From NCBI GenBank assembly GCA_902780405.1, contig CACZFI010000004.1, forward strand, positions 1 through 64,000: DNA of 64,000 nt, in the 5' to 3' direction. The notes beneath the pieces were generated by a model that was not told the origin of the DNA, did not search any database, and was given only the letters and a program-made list of their open reading frames with translations. Made by a program: the position numbers and the translations under genes. Of the stretch, positions 7,228 through 15,731 are shown one piece after another (position 1 is the first letter of the stretch; each line of letters starts with the position of its first letter). The stretch comes from an uncultured Lachnospiraceae bacterium (lineage in GTDB: Bacteria > Bacillota > Clostridia > Lachnospirales > Lachnospiraceae).

Positions 7228-8847
7228 ATGAAACGCAAAGCATTTACTACAATGGCCCTGATCGGTCTTGCAGCTTCTCTCCTTACGGGATGCGGCAAGA
7301 AGGAAGAGCCTGCTACCACCGCTACCGCAACCGAAGCCGTTGCAACCGCTGCCGACGCAAAAAGCGACGAAGAACTTGCAAAAGAAGTTGCTGATTTGAT
7401 CGACGCCATCTATGTTCAGGAGTGGACTCCGGAGACCGATGATCTTTGCGCCGAAGCCAAGGCAAAGTGGGATGCGCTTACAGATGCACAGAAGGAACTT
7501 GTTGAGGGTGAGAACGCCGATCCCGATTACTTCGGCCGTGACACAGGCGACGCATCGAAGGACGATCCTTTAAATGCCGACAAGATCGGTGAGAACGAGA
7601 TCCTCGTGGTAAGCTTCGGTACCTCCTTTAACGAGAGCCGTTCCGAGGACATCAAGGGCGTCGAGGACGCAATTGCCAAGGCGAACCCCGACTGGTCTGT
7701 ACGCCGCGCATTTACCGCACAGATCATCATTAACCATGTACAGGCAAGAGATGGCGAGAAGATCGATAACATCGACCAGGCACTGGATCGTGCCGTGGCA
7801 AACGGTGTCAAGAACCTGATCATCCAGCCCACACACCTGATGCACGGTGCTGAGTACGATGAAATCATTGAAGCATTGGACAAGTATTCCGACAAGTTCG
7901 AGACTGTCTCGGTTGCAGAGCCCCTGCTTGGCCAGGTTGGCAAGGATGCAACCGTGATCAACGATGACAAGAAGGCTGTTGCGGAAGCAGTCGTTGCAGA
8001 GGCAGTCAAGGAAGCAGGCTTTGACAGCCTTGACAAGGCAGCCGATGACGGCGTCGCATTTGTCTTCATGGGCCACGGTACCGCTCATACAGCCAAGGTA
8101 AGCTACAGCCAGATGGCAACCCAGATGGCAGATCTCGGATATAAAAATGTATTCGTTGGAACCGTTGAGGGCGAGCCCGAAGAGACCGCTTGTGAAGAGG
8201 TGATCAAGAACGTAAAGGATGCCGGATACAAGAAGGTTATTCTTCGTCCTCTGATGGTTGTTGCAGGCGATCACGCCAACAACGATATGGCAGGCGATGA
8301 GGAAGACTCCTGGAAGAGCATGTTTACAGCTTCCGGCGCATTTGACAGCGTTGACTGCCAGATCGCAGGTCTCGGCCGTATCGCATCCGTACAGGATCTC
8401 TACGTAGCTCACACAGCTGATGCGATCAAGAACGCAGGCGCAGCAGGCGCTACTTCCACAGACGCAAAGAAGGCTTCCGATCTTGCGGACGGAACCTACA
8501 AGGTAAAGTTCACCACCGACGGCTCCATGTTCCACATTGCGGATCCTTTAAATGATACCGCAGAACTTACCGTAAAGGACGGCAAGATGACCGTTCACAT
8601 CACACTCACATCCAAGAACATCGTAAACCTTTTCCCCGGGCTTGCAGAGGATGCCAAGAAGGATGGTGCCGAGCTTCTTGAGCCCACCGTTGATACCGTT
8701 GAGTATGATGACGGCACAACCGAGGAGGTTCACGGCTTCGACGTTCCCGTACCTGCGCTTGACGAGGAATTCGACCTTGCATTGATCGGCTCCAAGAACA
8801 AGTGGTACGATCACAAGGTCGTCGTATCAAGCCCCATCGAGGACTAA
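7228..8847 (+). CDS. Exported CbiK-type cobalt/iron chelatase lipoprotein with extra C-terminal domain
   Basis: 539 aa from an ATG behind AAAGGAG. A lipoprotein signal ends in LLTGC (Cys22), followed by an Ala/Thr/Glu linker and a short helical module (about 46-103). The sirohydrochlorin cobaltochelatase (CbiK) domain spans about 122-405, starting at ILVVSFGTSF. The metal-site residues of Salmonella CbiK have counterparts: H283 (FMGHG), E314 (GTVEGE) and H349 (GDHANND). A C-terminal domain (about 416-536) begins LADGTYKVKF and is beta-rich; it looks similar to NEAT-type haem-binding domains, but this is inference. CbiK normally works in the cytoplasm, although a periplasmic form is known in Desulfovibrio. 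Control by a cobalamin riboswitch ties it to corrinoid status. It may handle metal or tetrapyrrole at the cell surface. Confidence 0.88.
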   Translation: MKRKAFTTMALIGLAASLLTGCGKKEEPATTATATEAVATAADAKSDEELAKEVADLIDAIYVQEWTPETDDLCAEAKAKWDALTDAQKELVEGENADPDYFGRDTGDASKDDPLNADKIGENEILVVSFGTSFNESRSEDIKGVEDAIAKANPDWSVRRAFTAQIIINHVQARDGEKIDNIDQALDRAVANGVKNLIIQPTHLMHGAEYDEIIEALDKYSDKFETVSVAEPLLGQVGKDATVINDDKKAVAEAVVAEAVKEAGFDSLDKAADDGVAFVFMGHGTAHTAKVSYSQMATQMADLGYKNVFVGTVEGEPEETACEEVIKNVKDAGYKKVILRPLMVVAGDHANNDMAGDEEDSWKSMFTASGAFDSVDCQIAGLGRIASVQDLYVAHTADAIKNAGAAGATSTDAKKASDLADGTYKVKFTTDGSMFHIADPLNDTAELTVKDGKMTVHITLTSKNIVNLFPGLAEDAKKDGAELLEPTVDTVEYDDGTTEEVHGFDVPVPALDEEFDLALIGSKNKWYDHKVVVSSPIED

Positions 8848-8871
8848 TACACGTCAATCCGTCAGACGGAT

Positions 8872-8911
8872 CACGAAAAAAGGAGACTCTTTGAAGTCTC
8901 CTATTTTCGTG
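8872..8911. terminator. Bidirectional terminator between convergent operons
   Basis: GGAGACT/AGTCTCC stem extended by CACGAAAA/TTTTCGTG. The minus-strand copy has a clean run of six T, so it best serves the rlmI-like operon; the plus-strand copy (TATTTTCG) can end the cbiK transcript. Confidence 0.8.
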
Positions 8912-8944
8912 CCGCTGCAGCGGGCTTGCTTCGGTTATGCCAAA

Positions 8945-10159
8945 CTACCGTTCATCCACCACCTGGAAGATGATGAACTTGAGGTAGTAGCTCTCGTCGG
9001 CCGCCCAGAGGATCGGATGATCCGGAGCCTGCGTCCGAAACTCCACCTGCCGTAATCTCTTGTGCACGGCCTTCGCCGCTTCCTTGATCGTCTTGGTGAA
9101 GAGATCCTGTGTCATAAAATGTGAGCAGGAACATGTAGCGAGATATCCTCCGTCCCGCACGAGCTTCAGTCCTTTCATATTGATCTCGCGATATCCCTTC
9201 ACGGCCTTCTTTGTGGCCTCTCTGGACTTGGTGAAAGCAGGCGGATCCAGGATCACCACATCATAGCTTTCTCCCTCTTCCAGTAAGAGTGGAAGTTCAT
9301 CGAATACATTTGCCGCCTTAAAGTGCACTCTGTCATCCAAATGATTCAAAACCGCATTGGCCCGCGCCTGTTCTACAGCATACTCCGAGATATCCAGTCC
9401 GAGAACGCTGCTTGCGCCTCCGAATCCCGCATTTAAGCCAAATGTACCCATGTGCGTAAAGCAGTCCAAAACCTTCTTGCCGCGGCAGATCTTCTGCATC
9501 GCAAGACGGTTGTATTTCTGGTCGAGGAAGAATCCGGTCTTCTGTCCGTTTACCACGTCCACCATATAGTGGATTCCATTCTCCGTAATCTCGACATCGG
9601 TATCAAACTCCGCTCCGATAAACCCTTTGTGCTGCGGAAGTCCTTCCTTCTTTCGCTCCCTGGAATCACTTCTCTCATAGACGCCGCGAACGGATATGCC
9701 ATCCTCCGCAAGGACCTTTTTAAGCTGTTCGACAATGGTTTCCTTAAACCTGTCAATGCCGAGCGCCAGCGATTCCACCACCAGAATATCCTCATACTTA
9801 TCGATGGTGATCCCTGGCAGGAAATCCGCTTCACCGAAGATGACTCTGCAGGATCCGAGATCCTCCTTTGCAAGGACCGTCTTTCTGTATGCCCATGCAG
9901 CCTTCACTCTGTCGTAGAATAGTCCCTCGTCCACAACCGTATCCGGCTTTCTGCTGAGCATGCGCACGCGGATCTTGGAGTTGTCATTGATATACCCGAC
10001 ACCCATCGGGTAACCGTCAAAATCGATCAGGTCGATCAGATCTCCGTTCTCGTAAGATCCTGTATACTCGTCTATCTCATTATCAAAAACCCAGGCGCCG
10101 CCGGCTTTCAGATACCGGCCTTCGCCCTTCTTCAGTTTCACTGTTGCTCTCTTGTTCAT
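8945..10159 (-). CDS. Class I SAM-dependent rRNA methyltransferase (RlmI-like)
   Basis: 404 aa, the usual length for RlmI/YccW-type 23S rRNA cytosine C5 methyltransferases. An N-terminal PUA-like domain (about 1-75) precedes an RFM-type domain and a Rossmann methyltransferase domain with VLDCFTHMGTFGLNA as the SAM-binding loop and ILDPPAFTK as motif IV. A Cys-containing late segment (ATCSCSHFM) fits the catalytic cysteine of m5C enzymes. It is the last gene of a likely operon, with the AmmeMemo fusion gene 20 bases upstream. The exact modified position is not deducible. Confidence 0.9.
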   Translation of the reverse strand: MNKRATVKLKKGEGRYLKAGGAWVFDNEIDEYTGSYENGDLIDLIDFDGYPMGVGYINDNSKIRVRMLSRKPDTVVDEGLFYDRVKAAWAYRKTVLAKEDLGSCRVIFGEADFLPGITIDKYEDILVVESLALGIDRFKETIVEQLKKVLAEDGISVRGVYERSDSRERKKEGLPQHKGFIGAEFDTDVEITENGIHYMVDVVNGQKTGFFLDQKYNRLAMQKICRGKKVLDCFTHMGTFGLNAGFGGASSVLGLDISEYAVEQARANAVLNHLDDRVHFKAANVFDELPLLLEEGESYDVVILDPPAFTKSREATKKAVKGYREINMKGLKLVRDGGYLATCSCSHFMTQDLFTKTIKEAAKAVHKRLRQVEFRTQAPDHPILWAADESYYLKFIIFQVVDER

Positions 10160-10179
10160 GTATGATTCCTCGGTTGTTC

Positions 10180-11577
10180 TCAGGTATGACGGATGACTTC
10201 GAATCTCTGCAGCCTGTAATCTTCCGCGGGCGAGATGCCTCCCTTTCGCATGGCAATGGAAACCTGTGTCTCCACGTCATCAATCCCTTCCAGATCCGGA
10301 AGGAGCAGGCCTCTCTTGTAGCCGCTTGTCACGATCACACCATAGCTCTTTACGTCCAGTTCATCCTTTGTATCAATGTACTCCGGCTCACCCAAAACGT
10401 CCACATGGATCGTAAGCCAGGGAAGCTCGTCCTCGGTGATCGGACTGAATCTGTGATCCCTTGTGGAAGCGCTGACTGCATTCTGTACGATTTCCTCCGC
10501 AAGGCAGTCTGTGGTCGGACCGATGGTTCCGATACAGCCGCGCAGCTGCCCTTCCTTGTGGATCGAGACAAATGCACCGGCCCGCTTATTGCGCAATTCC
10601 TCCGGCATCGAAGACATAAGTTTCTCCGGGACATCTTCATACAAGCGAAGTTCTTCTCCCGTTTTGATGTAATGCTCCATGGATAGCCTGGCCAGTGTTA
10701 CGTACGCATCCGACTGCTCACGTTCCGCCTCAATTTGCCGAAGCATCTCCTCAAGAAAGCGCCTGTTCGGGTTCTCGCCCTTCGGCGTAAAGACCGTAAT
10801 CCCGTATCCGACACCGGTGACATCCTGATGAGACAGCACCTCGGCACCCACGGAACAACCGTCAAATGCACCTCCCATGATCACAAATGATCTGTGTCCG
10901 CACTCCGCAGCCTTGTCGCAGAAATTTTCATCAAACGAAAGCATGTCCCCGAACGCCGCATGTTCTGCCGCTTCCATGATCCGTTCGTCATAAAGGGGAC
11001 CTTCGGGAACAAATCCGTAGGGACCCTCTTCTTTCAGTTTGTGAGACAGATCTCCGCTTGCGACGAAGACTGCCTTTCGTCCGAGCGCATCGCAGGCTTC
11101 GCGAATCATCATACCCAGACGGTAGTGCTGCGCAAGAGATAATCCGGAAAGTCCGATCCGGATGATCTTTCCCCCGCCGTAATACTGCCGTATGAAATAA
11201 AGAGGCACCATGGTTCCGTGGTCAAGTCGGCTGTCACGCTCTCCTTCGATCCCGGCAGGGAAATCCCGATCCACCGAAAGCTCCGTCAGGCGATCCACGA
11301 GTTCATAGTCGTAAGCCTCGTCAAAAGAAACTTCGGGTGCACCGAATCTTCCGAAATCGCCTTCCGCACCCGGACCCGGAGAGATATGGAAGTAGTCCGC
11401 ATACATCACACTGTGCGGACTGGTTATGATGATGGTGTCCGGCGCGATCTCCGCGATCCTTCTCGCCACTTCCCGATATGCCCTTGTCGTCTCCTCTACC
11501 ACCGCTTCTGTGCCGCGTCCGACAGCCGGAACGATCATCGGCGGATGCGGAACCATAAACCCGGCTACGATTGACAT
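10180..11577 (-). CDS. AmmeMemoRadiSam proteins B and A fused (Memo/LigB-like + AMMECR1)
   Basis: 465 aa. Residues 1 to about 280 resemble the Memo/class III extradiol dioxygenase fold: MVPHPPMI near the start, TSPHSVMYADYF, and a later SGDLSHKL motif with the His residues expected at a metal site. Residues about 286-465 are an AMMECR1 domain with its hallmark LRGCIG (Cys348). In many bacteria these two proteins occur with a radical SAM enzyme as an uncharacterised three-part system. Here A and B are one polypeptide and no radical SAM gene is near. It lies between mazG (16-base gap) and the rlmI-like gene. Confidence 0.9.
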   Translation of the reverse strand: MSIVAGFMVPHPPMIVPAVGRGTEAVVEETTRAYREVARRIAEIAPDTIIITSPHSVMYADYFHISPGPGAEGDFGRFGAPEVSFDEAYDYELVDRLTELSVDRDFPAGIEGERDSRLDHGTMVPLYFIRQYYGGGKIIRIGLSGLSLAQHYRLGMMIREACDALGRKAVFVASGDLSHKLKEEGPYGFVPEGPLYDERIMEAAEHAAFGDMLSFDENFCDKAAECGHRSFVIMGGAFDGCSVGAEVLSHQDVTGVGYGITVFTPKGENPNRRFLEEMLRQIEAEREQSDAYVTLARLSMEHYIKTGEELRLYEDVPEKLMSSMPEELRNKRAGAFVSIHKEGQLRGCIGTIGPTTDCLAEEIVQNAVSASTRDHRFSPITEDELPWLTIHVDVLGEPEYIDTKDELDVKSYGVIVTSGYKRGLLLPDLEGIDDVETQVSIAMRKGGISPAEDYRLQRFEVIRHT

Positions 11578-11593
11578 CGTACTTCCTCCTTTG

Positions 11594-12067
11594 TTATTCC
11601 ATATGCTTGCGCTTCTTGGCCACGTCGATCAGATCGATCGCCTCGTTCATAGCCTGTTTCAGGTAAGGTGCCTGCCACTCCTTGCCTTCCTTCTCGGCTG
11701 CCTTGATCTCCTCCCAGGATGCGTGTCGCTCCTCATCGGAAGCATAGGTAACACCCGAGAATACATGCGGATGTCTTCGAACCATCTTGTCGGACACCGT
11801 ACGCGCCACATCTTCAAAGGTGAAGAGCCCTTCTTCCTCTGCGATCACTGCATGAAACATCACCTGCAGCAGCAGATCTCCGAGTTCCTCCCGAAGATTG
11901 TCCGCATCGCCCCGATCCTCGAAGATGTTGATTCCGCAGATCACCTCAGCCGCCTCTTCGATCACGGTCGGCTTCAGGCTGGCATGCGTCTGCACCCTGT
12001 CCCAGGGGCAACCGTCCTCGGCCCGGAGTTTCTCCACAACTTCTTTCAAACGATCGATCTCAGCCAT
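11594..12067 (-). CDS. mazG: MazG-type nucleoside triphosphate pyrophosphohydrolase
   Basis: 157 aa, a single MazG domain. It hydrolyses NTPs or dNTPs to the monophosphate and pyrophosphate. Metal-binding motifs are visible as EEAAEV (about 37-42) and EELGDLLLQ (about 60-68), preceded by the CPWDRVQTH segment typical of MazG. E. coli MazG carries two domains; this is the short form. The ATG at 12067 is preferred over an upstream TTG because it follows AAGGTG at good spacing and starts one base after the neighbouring stop. Confidence 0.93.
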   Translation of the reverse strand: MAEIDRLKEVVEKLRAEDGCPWDRVQTHASLKPTVIEEAAEVICGINIFEDRGDADNLREELGDLLLQVMFHAVIAEEEGLFTFEDVARTVSDKMVRRHPHVFSGVTYASDEERHASWEEIKAAEKEGKEWQAPYLKQAMNEAIDLIDVAKKRKHME

Positions 12068-12068
12068 C

Positions 12069-12335
12069 TTACACCTTCTCAAATCTGTACTTCTGTTTAA
12101 TCTCGGGATACTTCTCCCGATCTACCTCACTCATGAACATCTCGTAGGGACGGATGTACATTTCAAAATCCCCGTACAGTCCCTGATAGACGATATACAG
12201 TTCCTTCGTCTCGGAGTGAATCGCAGTCCCGATAATCTTGTACAGGTATTTATTCGCGTTCCGATCTTCTTCGTTTAGGGTCTCACGCTTGAAATGACGC
12301 ACCACGTCGCCGGGATGTAATCTATCCTCACTCAT
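12069..12335 (-). CDS. DUF1653 family protein
   Basis: 88 aa. Matches the DUF1653 pattern: G-x-V-x-R-H-F-K near the start, then [18 protein letters not shown] and an IRPYEMF segment. The fold is small and beta-rich and the function is unknown. It sits between a flavin-type protein and mazG with gaps of 14 bases and 1 base, so the three are cotranscribed. Confidence 0.85.
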   Translation of the reverse strand: MSEDRLHPGDVVRHFKRETLNEEDRNANKYLYKIIGTAIHSETKELYIVYQGLYGDFEMYIRPYEMFMSEVDREKYPEIKQKYRFEKV

Positions 12336-12349
12336 GTGAAATCTCCTTA

Positions 12350-12742
12350 CTAGAATGTCACAACTTCCGGTGCCGCAGTGAAAGAGGAAAATGTAGCCGT
12401 TGCATTCTTAAGATAGAATACCTCGGTATTGCCGTCATCAGCGGAATACATCGCCTGCAGTGACGGATATGCATCGAGCATCGACTGTCTGGCCTCTCTT
12501 CTGTCATCTTCAACCAATGTAGCTGCCACACGAAGCCACGCACCGTCTTTAAATGCACAGATCTCAACCTTGGGATTCGCATGGATCTGTTTGGATACAT
12601 CCTTGGACTTTCCGGTCTGGATGTAAAGCTTGCCTTCGAATACATGCGCCGTACCGAAAGGACGTACCCTCGGCTGATCGCCGTCTGCCGTGGCGAGATA
12701 ATATGTTTCCGCTCTCTTTAAGAAATCAACTACTTTCTGCAT
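12350..12742 (-). CDS. Pyridoxamine 5'-phosphate oxidase family protein
   Basis: 130 aa. Split-barrel flavin-binding fold of the small PPOX-like group; the [17 protein letters not shown] segment near the start is typical. Such proteins bind FMN or F420-like cofactors, and the substrate cannot be assigned. Two ATG codons lie two codons apart; I prefer the second (12742) because the GGAGG site is only two bases from the first. Possible first gene of the operon ending with the rlmI-like gene. Confidence 0.82.
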   Translation of the reverse strand: MQKVVDFLKRAETYYLATADGDQPRVRPFGTAHVFEGKLYIQTGKSKDVSKQIHANPKVEICAFKDGAWLRVAATLVEDDRREARQSMLDAYPSLQAMYSADDGNTEVFYLKNATATFSSFTAAPEVVTF

Positions 12743-12762
12743 GATCATGTCCTCCTTTTTTT

Positions 12763-12795
12763 AAAAAACCCGGCGGATCAAACCGCCGGGTTTTG
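12763..12795 (-). terminator. Intrinsic terminator of the 137-aa protein gene
   Basis: CCCGGCGG / CCGCCGGG stem with flanking A/T pairs; on the minus strand it is followed by a run of six T. Confidence 0.9.
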
Positions 12796-12797
12796 TC

Positions 12798-13211
12798 TTA
12801 CATCTTCTCAATCAGAATATCTACCAGCTTCTCCGGCTCCAGCTCAACGCTGATATTTAACTTGCCGCCCAAGTTGGTCTTCATCTTGCCTACATATACC
12901 TTGTCTACGTGTACTTTGTAATCCTTCTCTGCCTCAAGTTCCAGAGTGACCTGTGAATCCGTGGTACCTTCTACCTGAAAATTCACTGTCTGATCTGTGG
13001 CACGGAAATCATGTACCACTGTACCGGGAACAGATTCGTAAACAAACATACCGTTCTTCTCGAGTTTGGTGATCTCCTTGAACGTCTTGATCTTGTAGAT
13101 ATCACCGTTGTAATTGAATCCGTCCTTCTTCGTCTTCGTCGCAAGTGTGAAATCCCCGAAGCTTAAGCCCCCATCTTCCTCTTCGCGGATCAGGTCTGTA
13201 ATCGCCGCCAT
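12798..13211 (-). CDS. Conserved small protein of unknown function
   Basis: 137 aa, acidic and apparently soluble, with no signal peptide. It starts MAAITDLIREEEDG, contains a FKEITKLEKNGMFVYESVPG block and ends in a beta-rich part. I recall similar proteins in Lachnospiraceae, sometimes labelled endosialidase, but nothing here supports a sialidase: no Asp-box and far too short. A ribosome site (GGAGG) precedes the ATG and a strong terminator follows the stop, so it is probably monocistronic. Confidence 0.75.
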   Translation of the reverse strand: MAAITDLIREEEDGGLSFGDFTLATKTKKDGFNYNGDIYKIKTFKEITKLEKNGMFVYESVPGTVVHDFRATDQTVNFQVEGTTDSQVTLELEAEKDYKVHVDKVYVGKMKTNLGGKLNISVELEPEKLVDILIEKM

Positions 13212-13275
13212 AATGATACCTCCGTTATACTTGTTGCGATATGATTATTATACTATAATTTGCGTTTTCCCGCCA

Positions 13276-15726
13276 CTACATTTTTACGGTAAAATGTACC
13301 TTTTTATCGGTCACGGAGATACTTACACGATCCCCCTCCGCAATGCGTCCGGACAGAATCTCTTCGGCCAGTTTGTCCTCGATTTCGTTCTGCACGGTCC
13401 TCTTTAAAGGCCTTGCACCGTACTTCTTGTCATAGCCTTTTTCAAAGATGAAATCCTTGAGTGTCGACCCGTAGCTTAAGGAGATGTTCATCTGATCTTT
13501 CACGCGCTTTTTCAGTTCTGCAAGCATGAGTGAAGAGATTCCCTTCACATCGGTCTTGGAAAGCGCACGGAACACGATGGTATCGTCGATACGATTCAAA
13601 AACTCCGGCTTAAACATCCGCTTGACCTCTTCCATGACGGAATTCTTCATGTCCTTATGCTCCGCATCGGAATCGTTGCCTGCGGAAAAACCGAGTTTCT
13701 TCGGATCCACGATCCTCTGTGCACCTGCATTACTTGTCATGATGAGGATTGTATTCTTAAAATCGACCGTACGTCCCTGGGAGTCCGTGATCCGTCCGTC
13801 ATCGAGCACCTGAAGCAGGATATTGAAGACATCGGGATGTGCCTTCTCGATCTCGTCAAAGAGCACCACCGAATACGGATGCTTTCTGACACGTTCCGAC
13901 AGCTGTCCACCCTCCTCAAAGCCCACGTATCCGGGAGGAGAACCGATCATCTTCGAAACGCTGTGCTTTTCCATATACTCCGACATATCCACACGGATGA
14001 GTGCCTTTTCGTCACCGAAGATCGCCTCGGCCAAAGCCTTGGAGAGTTCGGTCTTTCCGACACCGGTCGGTCCGAGGAAGAGAAATGAACCGACAGGTCG
14101 CTTCGGATCCTTAAGGCCCACGCGTCCTCTTCGGATGGCCTTCGCCACTGCGGTAACCGCCTCGTCCTGTCCGACAACGCGCTTGTGTAAAATCTCCTCC
14201 AGTTTCAATAATCTGGTTGATTCGGATTCCGTGATCTTGGCCACGGGTACCTTGGTCCAGACGGATACAACCTGCGAAACATCCTCCTCAGTCACCGTGA
14301 GTGTCTCATCCTCACGGGCACGAAGCTTCTGTCTGGCCTTCTTCTCTTTTTCTGCCTCCTTGGTGAGTTTGTCATGAAGTGCCTTCGCAGTCTCCATATC
14401 ACCCTCAGCAAGCGCTTCCTCCAAAGCCGCATTCATCTCCTGCTTTTTCGTATCTGCAAGAGACTTCCTGCTGCCCTTAAAGAGCCCGAGTTTCTTTCTG
14501 GATGCAGCCTCATCGATCAGGTCGATGGCCTTGTCCGGTAGAAAACGGTCGTTGATGTATCTGATACTGTGTGAAACCGCTGCCTCGATCGCATCATCCG
14601 CAATCGTCACACCGTGATGCATCTCGTACTTTTCGCGCAGTCCCTGCAGGATCTGTACGGTTTCGTCCTTTGTCGGCTCCTCGATGGCCACGGGCTGAAA
14701 CCTGCGCTCCAAGGCGGCATCCTTCTCCACGTATTTTCTGTATTCCTCTCCGGTCGTCGCGCCTATCATCTGTACTTCGCCGCGAGACAAAGCGGGTTTT
14801 AGTATATTCGATGCATCGAGAGCCCCCTCTGCTCCGCCTGCGCCGATAATGGTGTGCAGCTCATCGATAAATAGAATGATATCTCCGGCTGCGGTCACCT
14901 CTGCGATTACATTTTTGATACGCTCCTCAAACTCGCCCCGGTATTTTGATCCGGCAACCATACCGGAAATGTCCAGGCTGATGATCCTTTTCTCCGCAAG
15001 CAGTTCAGGTACACTGCCCGATGCAAGAAGCTGGGCAAGTCCCTCGACCACGGCGGTTTTTCCGACGCCGGGCTCACCGACCAGGCACGGATTGTTCTTC
15101 ATGCGACGACACAGGATCTGCATCACACGCTCAATCTCCGCAGATCTTCCGATCACAGGATCCAGCAGCCCCTCTGCCGCAAGTTTGGTCATATCGCGGC
15201 TGTACTGATCCAGGGTCGGTGTCTGTGATTTTTTGGATTTCTTTGAAGGGCTCTTTAACTGTACGAATTCCTTTTTGGCCTTCACTGCATCAAAGCCGCA
15301 GGCCACCATGGTATCCACGTATACTTTTTGAAGATTCACCGCCATGGTGTTTAACAGCTTGATCGCGATGGAATCCCTGTCTTTCAGCATGGCAAGCAGA
15401 AGCTGCTCCGTACCGACTTTCTCGCTTCCGGTGCGCACCGCCTCTTTTTCGGCAGCCGAAAGAAGCGCATTCAGGCGATCCGAGTATTCCCTGGCGCCGC
15501 GCTTTTTCGTTCCACCGCTGTATGCTTTGCTCTGCTTTAAATACTTCAGTGCTTCATCGGCACTCGCCGCATTCTCAAGCAGGATATTCCAGGCCGTACC
15601 GCCCGGACATGTGAGCATGGCATACAAAAGGTGTCCCGTTCCCACGTAATTGTGGGACAGTTCCTTCGCTGTATCCGTCGCCACAGCCAAAAGCTCTGCA
15701 GCAAATTCCGTAAATTCGTAACCCAT
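13276..15726 (-). CDS. clpC: Clp protease ATPase subunit ClpC
   Basis: 816 aa. Class 1 Hsp100 unfoldase feeding ClpP. It has an N-terminal double Clp repeat (about 1-145), a first AAA+ domain (Walker A GEPGVGKT), a coiled middle part with a UVR-like segment, a second AAA+ domain (Walker A GPTGVGKT, VLFDEIEKAH) and a D2-small domain. The usual clostridial partners ctsR, mcsA and mcsB are absent; the gene begins 5 bases after purD and appears to be the last gene of the pur operon. Regulation would then follow the pur promoter unless an internal promoter exists. Confidence 0.95.
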   Translation of the reverse strand: MGYEFTEFAAELLAVATDTAKELSHNYVGTGHLLYAMLTCPGGTAWNILLENAASADEALKYLKQSKAYSGGTKKRGAREYSDRLNALLSAAEKEAVRTGSEKVGTEQLLLAMLKDRDSIAIKLLNTMAVNLQKVYVDTMVACGFDAVKAKKEFVQLKSPSKKSKKSQTPTLDQYSRDMTKLAAEGLLDPVIGRSAEIERVMQILCRRMKNNPCLVGEPGVGKTAVVEGLAQLLASGSVPELLAEKRIISLDISGMVAGSKYRGEFEERIKNVIAEVTAAGDIILFIDELHTIIGAGGAEGALDASNILKPALSRGEVQMIGATTGEEYRKYVEKDAALERRFQPVAIEEPTKDETVQILQGLREKYEMHHGVTIADDAIEAAVSHSIRYINDRFLPDKAIDLIDEAASRKKLGLFKGSRKSLADTKKQEMNAALEEALAEGDMETAKALHDKLTKEAEKEKKARQKLRAREDETLTVTEEDVSQVVSVWTKVPVAKITESESTRLLKLEEILHKRVVGQDEAVTAVAKAIRRGRVGLKDPKRPVGSFLFLGPTGVGKTELSKALAEAIFGDEKALIRVDMSEYMEKHSVSKMIGSPPGYVGFEEGGQLSERVRKHPYSVVLFDEIEKAHPDVFNILLQVLDDGRITDSQGRTVDFKNTILIMTSNAGAQRIVDPKKLGFSAGNDSDAEHKDMKNSVMEEVKRMFKPEFLNRIDDTIVFRALSKTDVKGISSLMLAELKKRVKDQMNISLSYGSTLKDFIFEKGYDKKYGARPLKRTVQNEIEDKLAEEILSGRIAEGDRVSISVTDKKVHFTVKM

Positions 15727-15731
15727 GCCTT

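Noticed and set aside
12798-13211. Endosialidase label recalled for similar proteins
   Set aside because: The protein is 137 aa without Asp-box or catalytic features; the label has no support in the sequence.
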